The notes below the pieces were generated by a model. The model was not told the DNA's origin, made no database searches, and saw nothing but the letters and a program-made list of their open reading frames with translations. From positions 1 to 51,860 of the forward strand of contig JAFQWA010000002.1 in the NCBI GenBank assembly GCA_017407705.1: DNA of 51,860 bases, given 5' to 3'. The stretch is from Clostridia bacterium (lineage in GTDB: Bacteria; Bacillota; Clostridia; Oscillospirales; Acutalibacteraceae). The translations under genes were made by a program, and so were the position numbers. Of this stretch, positions 17,293 to 25,249 are shown piece after piece. How positions within the stretch are numbered: position 1 is the first letter of the stretch; each line of letters opens with the position of its first letter.

Positions 17293-18042
17293 ATGAATCG
17301 TAAAAGAACTAAGCGTGTAAGTAAGCTTGCTAAAACAAAATCAGACAGATCAGTTGTTGAGGCATTTAGAAATATAAGAACAAACTTTATTTTTGCAACA
17401 AGTAAAAATGCAGGTTGTAAGAAAGTCCTTTTCAGCAGTGCTCTTCCCCGTGACGGTAAAAGTACATCCTGTGCTAACCTGGCTGTGTCATTGGCACAGA
17501 CCGGCGCTAAGGTGCTTGTTATCGACTGCGATATGAGAAAGCCCCGTATTCACAGATTTTTCAACTGTGAGAACGTGCCCGGTCTTTCTAACGTATTGGC
17601 AGGTTTTAATCAGATCACCGAATGTGTTACTGCTACAACTTATGAAAATCTTTACATCCTGCCTTCTGGAATTATTCCTCCCAACCCTGCAGAGCTTATC
17701 CAGAGCCCCAATATGAAAAATCTTATTGATGGCCTTGAGAAAACCTTTGATTTCATACTATTTGACAGTCCGCCCATTAACTACGTTTCAGATGCTTTGT
17801 TGCTTACAAAGCTTACTGACGGTGTAATTCTTATTGCAAAACAGGGTGTTACTCCCCACCCCGAGCTTATCAAAGCTATAAAGAGTTTGGAGTTTGTTGA
17901 TGCTGATATTCTTGGTATCATCTTGAATGAGACATTTGAAGAAAAGACCAGCAGATACAGAAAATATAACTATTACGGATACTACGATTATTATGAAGAT
18001 ACTGAAACCGAGGAACAAAACACCTCAGATACAGCTGAATAA
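17293..18042 (+). CDS. CpsD/YwqD-type bacterial tyrosine kinase
   Basis: The 249-residue BY-kinase has Walker A within SALPRDGKST (49-58), Walker A' VIDCDMRKP (about 76-84) and Walker B FILFDSPP (about 154-161). The C-terminus carries a tyrosine cluster ([15 protein letters not shown]) that would be autophosphorylated in trans within the kinase ring. It depends on the upstream Wzz-like adaptor. It is the usual Firmicutes size. The end overlaps the phosphatase gene. Confidence 0.93.
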   Translation: MNRKRTKRVSKLAKTKSDRSVVEAFRNIRTNFIFATSKNAGCKKVLFSSALPRDGKSTSCANLAVSLAQTGAKVLVIDCDMRKPRIHRFFNCENVPGLSNVLAGFNQITECVTATTYENLYILPSGIIPPNPAELIQSPNMKNLIDGLEKTFDFILFDSPPINYVSDALLLTKLTDGVILIAKQGVTPHPELIKAIKSLEFVDADILGIILNETFEEKTSRYRKYNYYGYYDYYEDTETEEQNTSDTAE

Positions 18043-18742
18043 TATAGTTGATTTTCACTCTCATATCCTCTTTGATATTGATGACGGTCCTACCACCATT
18101 GAAAAATCACTTAAAATATTGGATTCAGAGAAGCAGCAAAATGTTTCTGACATTCTCTTGACCTCCCATTTTTATGCTGATACCGATGACGTTAATAAGT
18201 TTATCAATATAAGACAAGACAGATATGAAAAACTGTGCGCTGCCAATCAAACAGGTATTAACCTGCACTTAGCAGCAGAGGTTTACTTGTGTAGGGACTT
18301 AACGCTTCTTTCATCTGTGAAAGACCTTTGTATAAGCGGCACTGACCGTATTTTGCTGGAGATTCCTCACGAGAAAGAGATCAACTCACATATTCTTAAT
18401 TTAATAAATCAGGTTGCATCAAATTACAATGTAATACCGGTAATTGCCCATATTGACAGATATTTTGATTATATTAAATATTACCGAGATGTGATTGACG
18501 AGCTTATTGACCTTGGATGTGAGCTTCAGCTTAACGCTTCTGCCCTGTTAGAGCGAAAGACGTTAAAGGAAGCCAGACGTCTTTTGGAAAACGGATGTAT
18601 TTCTTACATCGGCTCCGACACTCACAACACCCACAAAAGAAAATGTAATATTGCCGAGGGGTACAGTGTTATTATTGATGAATTTGGCAAAGATGTAGCG
18701 GAATATCTTAATATGAACGCTATGAAAGTTTTGAATAAATAA
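17993..18742 (+). CDS. CpsB/YwqE-type PHP tyrosine phosphatase
   Basis: This manganese-dependent PHP phosphatase would remove phosphate from the kinase tail. The metal motif [13 protein letters not shown] lies near residues 18-30, and the late metal ligand block is YIGSDTHN. The frame is open from 17927, but ATG 17993 gives a normal 249-residue protein. No good ribosome site is seen, so translation probably depends on coupling, with a 50-base overlap into the kinase gene. That long overlap spans the tyrosine cluster codons. Confidence 0.88.
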   Translation: MKILKPRNKTPQIQLNNIVDFHSHILFDIDDGPTTIEKSLKILDSEKQQNVSDILLTSHFYADTDDVNKFINIRQDRYEKLCAANQTGINLHLAAEVYLCRDLTLLSSVKDLCISGTDRILLEIPHEKEINSHILNLINQVASNYNVIPVIAHIDRYFDYIKYYRDVIDELIDLGCELQLNASALLERKTLKEARRLLENGCISYIGSDTHNTHKRKCNIAEGYSVIIDEFGKDVAEYLNMNAMKVLNK

Positions 18743-18785
18743 AATATTACTTGCATATATTTTAATAAGAAAGGTGGTTACAGCG

Positions 18786-19028
18786 TTGGACAAGACTATG
18801 ACATTTTCACTGGGTAATGAACAAGAGGTACAAATGCGTGTTATTTTAACTCAGGTTTACGATGCATTGAAGGAAAAGGGATATAATCCTATAAACCAGA
18901 TTGTTGGATACCTTTTATCAGAGGATCCTACTTATATCACCACTCATAACAACGCACGAAGCCTTATCAGAAAGTTAGACCGTGATGAGCTTTTGCAAGC
19001 ACTTGTTAAATATTATCTGAACAACTAA
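18786..19028 (+). CDS. ireB: IreB family regulatory phosphoprotein
   Basis: The 80-residue protein matches the IreB (UPF0297/DUF965) family, including [31 protein letters not shown] and [16 protein letters not shown]. In Enterococcus IreB is phosphorylated on N-terminal threonines by the PASTA kinase IreK and affects cephalosporin resistance. Threonines are present at positions 4 and 6. A GTG at 18774 lies inside the ribosome site AAGGTGG, so TTG 18786 is the better start. The usual partner ruvX is not adjacent. The matching kinase is at 36262-38256. Confidence 0.94.
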   Translation: MDKTMTFSLGNEQEVQMRVILTQVYDALKEKGYNPINQIVGYLLSEDPTYITTHNNARSLIRKLDRDELLQALVKYYLNN

Positions 19029-19067
19029 AAAAAGAATGCGATTGAAATTCAATCGCATTCTTTTTTT
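19027..19067. terminator. Bidirectional terminator between ireB and the activase gene
   Basis: An 18-bp perfect stem (19027-19044 with 19050-19067) with A- and T-runs serves both converging genes and overlaps both stop regions. Confidence 0.94.
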
Positions 19068-19965
19068 ATAACATTGTTCCGCTTACCTTTATGGGCATAT
19101 CCCCCATATTTTTGGCAAACTCCAAAAGCTCATCCTTTGAAGGCACCCACTCATCACGTGGATCAGGCTCATTACCGAGCCTTTCGTTTTTCGACTCACC
19201 GTATGTGTGGTACGGCAAAAGCTCTGCGTACTGGCAGTTTTCCAAAGACTTGTATATCTCAAAAACCGCTTTAGCGTGTTGCTCAGTCATATTAACCCCT
19301 TTAAGCATTATAAGGCGAAGCACGGTTTTAACGCCTATTTCATCCAAAGCTTTAAGGTTTTTAAGCACCAGCTCAAGATCGGCACCGGTGTTTTCCAAAA
19401 GACGCTTTTCATCAGTGTCTTTCACATCATACAGCGCTATATCTATTAACCCTTCAAGCTTTTTAACGTCGCCAATAAACATACCGCTGGTCTCCACCGC
19501 AGTATTAAGCCCCTTTTCCTTAAAGTGCTTAAACAGATGCACAGCCTTATCAAAATCAAATAAAGGCTCACCGCCTGAAAGGGTCACACCGCCACCATTT
19601 TCATAATAAGCGGCATCCTTCATAACCACTTTTACAATTTCATCATCAGTCATCGTTTTAGCTACGGGAGTTATTGCTCCGAAAACACAAGCATCGTAAC
19701 ACTTTTTACAGGCAACGCAGTTAGTTCTATCAAGCAAATGCCCCTCATCGCAAACAGTATGCGCCTTGCCAACGCAGCTTTCTGCACAAGCACCACAGCC
19801 AACGCACTTATTTGCGTCATAGAAAAACTGCGGGTCTGTGGACTGGGTTTCGGGGTTGTGGCACCATTTACAGGTAAGCGGACAGCCCTGCAAAAACACA
19901 GTTGTCCTGATGCCGTCACCGTCGTGCACACAAAAGCGCTGTATATCTGTAACCAAATATTCCAT
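19066..19965 (-). CDS. Glycyl-radical enzyme activating protein (radical SAM)
   Basis: The 299-residue enzyme uses S-adenosylmethionine to install a glycyl radical. The radical-SAM cluster motif CxxxCxxC is at 28-35. A ferredoxin-like insert with two more [4Fe-4S] motifs follows (Cys 54, 57, 60, 64 and Cys 83, 86, 89, 93), then GGGVTLSGGEPL. The insert distinguishes it from classical PflA, which lacks it, and groups it with activases of non-PFL glycyl-radical enzymes. The longest frame starts at 20010, but ATG 19965 has an AGGGAG ribosome site and gives the family start. No glycyl-radical enzyme lies in the window. Confidence 0.9.
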   Translation of the reverse strand: MEYLVTDIQRFCVHDGDGIRTTVFLQGCPLTCKWCHNPETQSTDPQFFYDANKCVGCGACAESCVGKAHTVCDEGHLLDRTNCVACKKCYDACVFGAITPVAKTMTDDEIVKVVMKDAAYYENGGGVTLSGGEPLFDFDKAVHLFKHFKEKGLNTAVETSGMFIGDVKKLEGLIDIALYDVKDTDEKRLLENTGADLELVLKNLKALDEIGVKTVLRLIMLKGVNMTEQHAKAVFEIYKSLENCQYAELLPYHTYGESKNERLGNEPDPRDEWVPSKDELLEFAKNMGDMPIKVSGTML

Positions 19966-20042
19966 AATTAAACTCCCTGAGAATTCTTGTTTATAATCAT
20001 AGCAAAACATTAAAATCTGTTTCTTATATTCCCCTTTCCCAT

Positions 20043-20071
20043 ATTATATAGCAACAATTTCAATATTACAA
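20043..20071 (-). promoter_or_regulatory. Promoter of the activase gene
   Basis: Minus-strand TTGTAA (20066-20071), 17 bases, TATAAT (20043-20048), about 80 bases before the start. Confidence 0.6.
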
Positions 20072-20276
20072 CATAAAAAAGCCGCTATGCAGATATAAAT
20101 TTATCCACATAACAGCTTATATTCAAGCGACAGGGAGAAGTGATCGCCTGATATTTTAGTTTGGTCTGCCCTACCTGCCGATGGTACTCACATCGGCAGG
20201 TATCAGGCAGCGGGTATAGGTTTAATATTTTGGGGGAAATATTAGCTGCCCTACAAGTATTATAATAAACCATAAA
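20072..20276. other. Noncoding structured region between activase and fusion gene
   Basis: The gap 19966-20388 has no convincing gene. It holds a perfect 12-bp GC-rich hairpin (20172-20183 with 20191-20202), an 8-bp hairpin with a TGGGGG loop (20223-20230 with 20237-20244), and weaker GCTATG/CATAACAGC and GCGA/TCGC pairings to the left. CTGCCCTAC occurs twice (20166-20174, 20246-20254). No T-run follows the big hairpin, so it is not a normal terminator. It may be a dispersed repeat or a structured RNA. Confidence 0.45.
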
Positions 20277-20354
20277 TGTTACAACAGTTTTAATAGATTG
20301 TGAGATTTATAAAAATAATTTGTTAACGAAACAAGGAAAAATGTCGATATATAA

Positions 20355-20385
20355 AAGTCCCTGCCGCAAAATGCAGCAGGGATTT
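20355..20385 (-). terminator. Terminator after the acyltransferase/GT-C fusion gene
   Basis: Stem TCCCTGC/GCAGGGA (20358-20364 with 20376-20382) with extra inner pairs, then CTTTTA on the minus strand. Confidence 0.75.
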
Positions 20386-20388
20386 AAA

Positions 20389-23238
20389 TTATTTTCTGTT
20401 CAGTTTATAACTGGTTTCGTTCTCAATTAGAGTATAGCCCTTTTTCTGTGCGATAGAACAGATTAAAGACTTATTGAGATTTGATACTTTAGGAATATAA
20501 ATGTAATCAGGCACCTTATTGGGATTGACCTCATAATAGTCCTGCAGACGTTTTAAAGCGGTGGGATTTTCACCGGATATCCAAGCCGAGAAAGAACCGT
20601 AAGGCATGTCATCCACCGCCAGATAGCACCAGGTGCGTTCTGTAAGCATAAGGATGTCACCCTTTGGTACAGTTTCGTAGTAATCAAGGTCCTTGCTAAT
20701 ACTTTCATACACTGATACATTAGCGGAAGTTGTATATATTCCCTTAGCAGGACCGCTGGTAATCTTATAGGTAAGGGTATTTACAGCAGGTTCCCAGAAG
20801 CAATGATTTATCTTAGTATAAACCTGCAAAAATCCCAGCACGCCGATAGCAAACGCACAAACAAAAGCACCGGATCTTCTAAGCCACTGACTGTACGCCA
20901 CCTCATCAGGACATTCTTTCATCTCTTTAAGAACCTGTGAAAGGAACACAAAGCTTGCCACATTCACAACAGCACAAGCCATAGCCACCACGTAGAAATA
21001 CTGGTTAGATGACATAGTAACCGCAAAGGAGTAAAGCAATCCGCCTACAAACACAGTGCTGAACAAAGCCTTAGGCTTGTCTTTGCAGAGAATATATGAT
21101 GTAAGACCCACAAAGATCATAGGCATCATAATAGCGTTGTAATAGTTTGTGAGTAATTTCGGCACAAACATAAGCAGACAAACTATTGTAGTAATGCCGC
21201 TGATAATGAGATAGAAAGCACGGTGATTTCTGCGGTTTCTGTCAACAAGCATAGCCACAAGTGTTGCAAGGTAGCTGTAGAAAACTATCTTAAATCTGGG
21301 ATGACATTCATAGAAATATTTGAAATAGCTCTTCAGCTTTGTCATAATACCAATCTGAGGATGTTCAGGGTCTGTCAACATAAGAGGCAGATTTTTGAAT
21401 ATAGCATCAAATCCACAGGTTGCCGCTATATAAATAACGAATACTGCCGCTAATATAACAATACCGAAGGTAAACCAAATAAATGTGGTGGGTGAAAAAA
21501 CATCGTCACACACAGCAAGCTTTGTGAATCCCCTCTTTTTAAGCAGTGTGTGAAGTACTACGCACAACACATAAATTGCATAAGCCACTGCTAAGTAAGG
21601 ACAGCAAAGCACTGCTGCTGCAAGGCACAAACCTGCAAAAACAAAATGTATTTTCTTTTCGGGTTTTGATGTGGAAAGCAAAATACCTGACAGCAATATA
21701 AAGTCGATTGCCATAGTATTGTAGCTTAATGCCATTATATCGTAAGGGGTATATACAAAGTATAAAACGGTTCCCAGAACTGCCCAGTAGCCGTACTTTT
21801 TAAGTCTTACATAGGCAAAGATTGATACTAATCCGTGTAATACGATGTATGTATATCTTGCAGCTAAGAGTATTCCGTCAGTAGAACCTAAAAGTGTACG
21901 ATACAGCCACACAAAAGGTGTGGTGATAAGACCTGACATCTGTGATAAATGCCACTCATCTCTGAACAGAGCATCACCCAGGCCCAAACGGTGCGGTACA
22001 GTGAGATAAAATGCTTCATCGTTACCGCCAAAGCCCAAGGGTGCTTTCCAAATAGCCAACACCGCCGCTGATATGAACAACAATATAAAGCACAGATCTC
22101 TTACAGTATTTGCATCTGCCTGACTCAACGACTTAATAAAATTTACTATCGCTCTATAAATGAACTTGATAAATTCTTCAATGAAATGCAGTATAATAGC
22201 CAACAGTAATGAGCATACAAACACAAATAAAACAGTAAGTGCGAACCACTTAATGCGGTCGGTCATAACTGGCACTGCTTTTACCAATTTAGCATAGATG
22301 AAGGAATCGAAAATATAGGAAACCAAGTACATACTAAGTACTAAATCCGATACCTTCCACAAAACAAACTTAGTGCTGTGTGACATCTTATCGCACTTAA
22401 TACGGTTTAACAGTTCAAACAGTAAAACTGATGTTACATAGGGCTGGAAGCCGTACCAATAAGCATACAGACCTGTTTTGAAGCCAACGCCGTAGCTACG
22501 CCAGAAGTTAAAGGCGGCAAAAGCAAGCGTTGTGATTATTAAAAGCAGAGTTAAGGTTCGGGTTTTAAATTTCAAACCAAACTCACGCAAATAACAGCCG
22601 GTAAAATAGAAGGTTACGGGATAAAATCCGATCCACCAGTCAGGCATAACGGCATTAAAGGTGTCGGAAGATGCGGGATTTCCCCACCAGGCAGGATTGT
22701 CTAAATTAAAAACATTGAATAAGGTAGGAACTGCGGTAAGCAGCACCATAGTAACGACCAACCACTGCTTATGCTTTTTACTTTCAAGCTTATTATAAAT
22801 AATATTCAAGAAAGGTATCAGCAAGAACAAACCGATATACATCTCAATATACCAGGCATACTGTGCGGCAGAAAAATCCAAAAAGCTAAACAAAACCTTC
22901 TTAAACACAAAAGCGTTTTTAAGGAAGAAAACACGGTATGCAACACAAGCAATACCTGCCATCACATAAGTAATAACTGTTTTGGATAAGCCAAAATAAT
23001 ACTTTTTAGACAGCGTCTTAGTTGACATCAAGTATCCGCTAAGCAGTAAGAACATGGGTACACAGGCTGAAAAGAACGTACGCATAACGCACATCAAAAA
23101 CATTGTGGGCCCTTTCATAGGCTCACTGTAAAAGCCTGTATAAAGGAAAAAGTGCACCGACATTACCAATATAACAGACACAATTCTTATTATATCAAGG
23201 GTAGAATTTCGGTTTTCTAATTTTTTAAGATTTGTCAT
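20389..23238 (-). CDS. Fusion of acyltransferase-3 domain and GT-C-like membrane domain
   Basis: The 949-residue protein has two membrane modules. Residues to about 385 fit the acyltransferase-3 (OafA-like) family, starting LDIIRIVSVILVMSVHFFLYTG with the expected catalytic-type His, and including ten or so helices. A short amphipathic linker follows. From about 395, a second set of helices begins with a loop carrying GGNDEAFYLTVPHRL, which resembles the acidic first-loop motif of GT39-like transferases, and ends in an extracytoplasmic domain of about 130 residues. The longest frame starts at 23307, but ATG 23238 has an AAAGGA ribosome site. Modification of surface glycans is likely; substrates are unknown. 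Confidence 0.75.
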   Translation of the reverse strand: MTNLKKLENRNSTLDIIRIVSVILVMSVHFFLYTGFYSEPMKGPTMFLMCVMRTFFSACVPMFLLLSGYLMSTKTLSKKYYFGLSKTVITYVMAGIACVAYRVFFLKNAFVFKKVLFSFLDFSAAQYAWYIEMYIGLFLLIPFLNIIYNKLESKKHKQWLVVTMVLLTAVPTLFNVFNLDNPAWWGNPASSDTFNAVMPDWWIGFYPVTFYFTGCYLREFGLKFKTRTLTLLLIITTLAFAAFNFWRSYGVGFKTGLYAYWYGFQPYVTSVLLFELLNRIKCDKMSHSTKFVLWKVSDLVLSMYLVSYIFDSFIYAKLVKAVPVMTDRIKWFALTVLFVFVCSLLLAIILHFIEEFIKFIYRAIVNFIKSLSQADANTVRDLCFILLFISAAVLAIWKAPLGFGGNDEAFYLTVPHRLGLGDALFRDEWHLSQMSGLITTPFVWLYRTLLGSTDGILLAARYTYIVLHGLVSIFAYVRLKKYGYWAVLGTVLYFVYTPYDIMALSYNTMAIDFILLSGILLSTSKPEKKIHFVFAGLCLAAAVLCCPYLAVAYAIYVLCVVLHTLLKKRGFTKLAVCDDVFSPTTFIWFTFGIVILAAVFVIYIAATCGFDAIFKNLPLMLTDPEHPQIGIMTKLKSYFKYFYECHPRFKIVFYSYLATLVAMLVDRNRRNHRAFYLIISGITTIVCLLMFVPKLLTNYYNAIMMPMIFVGLTSYILCKDKPKALFSTVFVGGLLYSFAVTMSSNQYFYVVAMACAVVNVASFVFLSQVLKEMKECPDEVAYSQWLRRSGAFVCAFAIGVLGFLQVYTKINHCFWEPAVNTLTYKITSGPAKGIYTTSANVSVYESISKDLDYYETVPKGDILMLTERTWCYLAVDDMPYGSFSAWISGENPTALKRLQDYYEVNPNKVPDYIYIPKVSNLNKSLICSIAQKKGYTLIENETSYKLNRK

Positions 23239-23278
23239 TATATCATTCCTTTTTTTAAAGAATGTAGTTATTAAAAAT

Positions 23279-23307
23279 ATAATATCATATTTCCTCACAA
23301 ATTGCAA
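23279..23307 (-). promoter_or_regulatory. Promoter of the fusion gene
   Basis: Minus-strand TTGCAA (23302-23307), 17 bases, TATTAT (23279-23284) with extended -10 TGA. Confidence 0.65.
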
Positions 23308-23318
23308 TTATGATATGA

Positions 23319-23350
23319 AAAAACCTGCTGCAAAATCGCAACAGGTTTTT
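23319..23350 (-). terminator. Terminator after upp
   Basis: Stem AAAAACCTG/CAGGTTTTT (23319-23327 with 23342-23350) plus inner TGC/GCA, 14 bases after the upp stop, with a T-rich 3' side on the minus strand. Confidence 0.85.
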
Positions 23351-23363
23351 ATTTTATCGAAAC

Positions 23364-23993
23364 TTATTTTGTACCGAAAATTCTATCACCGGCATCGCCT
23401 AATCCGGGAACGATATAACCGTGTTCATTAAGCTTCTCGTCAACGTGACCGCAGTAGATTTGAATGTCAGGATGTGCCTTTGACAAAGCCTCTATTCCCT
23501 CGGGAGCGGCAATAATGCACATAAATCTGATGTTATCCCCACCACGCTGCTTAATAAAGTCAATAGCAGCGGCGGCAGAACCACCGGTAGCAAGCATAGG
23601 ATCAACTACAAACACGTCTCTTGTTTCCAGGTTTGCAGGCAGCTTGCAGTAATACTCTTGAGGCTCCAGAGTTTCCTCATCACGGTACAAACCGATATGA
23701 CCCACCTTAGCAGCAGGAACAAGATTAAGCACACCGTTTACCATTCCAAGACCTGCTCTCAAGATCGGCACAACAGCCATCTTTCTGCCGGCGAGCATTT
23801 TTGTGGTTGTTTTGGTGATAGGAGTGGTTATCTCTACCTCTTCCAAAGACAAATCACGAAGTGACTCATAGCACATAAGCATAGTGATCTCTTCCACCAA
23901 CTCACGGAACTCTTTGTTTCCGGTTTCGATCTTTCTCAAAATCGAAATCTTATGCTGGATCAACGGATGGTCAAAAACTGTAACATTTTTCAT
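23364..23993 (-). CDS. upp: Uracil phosphoribosyltransferase
   Basis: The enzyme makes UMP from uracil and PRPP in pyrimidine salvage. The 209-residue length is exactly typical. The family start [15 protein letters not shown], the [12 protein letters not shown] block and the PRPP loop [10 protein letters not shown] are all present, as is the C-terminal uracil-binding [14 protein letters not shown]. It stands alone between a promoter with extended -10 and its own terminator; no uraA permease is adjacent. Confidence 0.98.
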   Translation of the reverse strand: MKNVTVFDHPLIQHKISILRKIETGNKEFRELVEEITMLMCYESLRDLSLEEVEITTPITKTTTKMLAGRKMAVVPILRAGLGMVNGVLNLVPAAKVGHIGLYRDEETLEPQEYYCKLPANLETRDVFVVDPMLATGGSAAAAIDFIKQRGGDNIRFMCIIAAPEGIEALSKAHPDIQIYCGHVDEKLNEHGYIVPGLGDAGDRIFGTK

Positions 23994-24030
23994 AATCGGT
24001 ACTTCCTTTATGTTTAAATTTTACTATTTA

Positions 24031-24059
24031 ATAGTATCACTAAGTTAAAATAAAGTCAA
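24031..24059 (-). promoter_or_regulatory. Promoter of upp
   Basis: Minus-strand TTGACT (24054-24059), 17 bases, TACTAT (24031-24036) with extended -10 TGA. Confidence 0.75.
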
Positions 24060-24071
24060 TTAAACTTTAAA

Positions 24072-25100
24072 TTATAAACCCTTAATGCCTACTTTCTCCC
24101 ATTCATCACCAAGAATTTCTTTAATAATGGGAAGATAGCCTTCCTGCTTTTCATTAAATTCGGGATACAAAAGACATCCGGGATAACGGTTACCCTCAAT
24201 CAGCTGAGGACCTTTATCCGACACAGTAACGTCCCAACCCACATATCTGATCTCAGGAACGATATTGCAAGCATCGTCAACCATTTTCAGACACTCATCA
24301 AACATAGGAATAAATGCACCAGTAATAGGTGTGCCGGTATAGGGGTGGTGTGTGTATATCTTGTTTTCACCGTCAACCGCAACAGTGTAGATCTCACCTG
24401 TTTTCTCATTTATCTGAGCACTCATACCGCCGTTATCAAAGTTATCAACGCACATACCGTTATGTCCCATACGGATAGCAACGAAAACGATATGGTTAAC
24501 ACCGTCTTTCTTAATCATCAAGAAACGGATAGTGTTAACAGCACCGGGATAAATAGCGTTAATATCGGGATGCTGATGTATTCCCTCTTCGATAAGGCCG
24601 AAGTCACCTGATTTGATATGGTCATAAACCGATTTAATATCCTCGATCTCACTGACTATATACTTTTCAACACCCTTACCGCAGGTATCTTTATTGGGCT
24701 TTGCAACAAAGTAATCGTGACGTGAGCAGAAAGCCTGAAAGTCCTCAAAAGAAAGGTTTTCGGTTTCAAGCCACTCACGTTTTACATACTTTGCAAAGGT
24801 TTTGTTAAACAAAATCTTAGAGTCAAAATACTCGTTGTATTCAGGATTGTTCAAAGCACGGACAATTTTGTTATTATTTCCTCTTGAATAGTAGGTCTTG
24901 CGCATTTTCTTAGGAATTTTATAAAATTTAAACACCCAATACTCGATATAACCGGTACCGTATTTCAAGCCGCACCAGATAATATCAAGCAAAACAAAAG
25001 GCCAGAACTTACCTGCTTCTTTTGCAGATTTCTTGGCAGTTTCGATAAGTGCTTTTTTATCCATATTTTTAATTGCGTTAAGAATAAAAAACTTTTTCAT
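24072..25100 (-). CDS. Sugar-transfer-associated ATP-grasp protein
   Basis: The 342-residue protein fits the ATP-grasp family often found in surface-polysaccharide clusters (ATPgrasp_ST). The ATP-grasp features are FVAKPNKDTCGKGVEKY (Lys and Gly-rich loop), the EEGIHQHPDI segment, and the metal-binding end VGWDVTVSDKGPQLIEGN with Asp and Glu/Asn. A hydrophobic N-terminal helix (PFVLLDIIWCGLKYG) suggests membrane contact. The reaction is probably ATP-dependent ligation of an acyl or amino group to a glycan precursor, which is inference. ATGs at 25103 and 25100 are both possible; the second has better spacing to GGTG. Confidence 0.75.
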   Translation of the reverse strand: MKKFFILNAIKNMDKKALIETAKKSAKEAGKFWPFVLLDIIWCGLKYGTGYIEYWVFKFYKIPKKMRKTYYSRGNNNKIVRALNNPEYNEYFDSKILFNKTFAKYVKREWLETENLSFEDFQAFCSRHDYFVAKPNKDTCGKGVEKYIVSEIEDIKSVYDHIKSGDFGLIEEGIHQHPDINAIYPGAVNTIRFLMIKKDGVNHIVFVAIRMGHNGMCVDNFDNGGMSAQINEKTGEIYTVAVDGENKIYTHHPYTGTPITGAFIPMFDECLKMVDDACNIVPEIRYVGWDVTVSDKGPQLIEGNRYPGCLLYPEFNEKQEGYLPIIKEILGDEWEKVGIKGL

Positions 25101-25128
25101 CATTTTCACCACAAATATATTTTATATA

Positions 25129-25157
25129 ATAATATCAAATTTTGTCGTATTTGTAAA
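25129..25157 (-). promoter_or_regulatory. Promoter of the ATP-grasp gene
   Basis: Minus-strand TTTACA (25152-25157), 17 bases, TATTAT (25129-25134) with extended -10 TGA; leader of about 20 bases. Confidence 0.7.
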
Positions 25158-25218
25158 GGGTATTTTTGGATTATAACACAATATATATTTATTTTTTGAA
25201 AAAGCCTCTCAATATATA

Positions 25219-25249
25219 CTAAAAACCCCGTTGAAAACGGGGTTTTTAG
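25219..25249 (-). terminator. Terminator after the PlsC-zinc-ribbon gene
   Basis: A 14-bp perfect stem (25219-25232 with 25236-25249) directly behind the stop codon, with a T-rich stretch in the 3' arm on the minus strand. Confidence 0.9.

Noticed and set aside
20085..20273. 62-residue minus-strand frame in the structured intergenic region
   Set aside because: No ribosome site, unnatural composition rich in Cys, Tyr and Ile, and it runs across strong hairpins.
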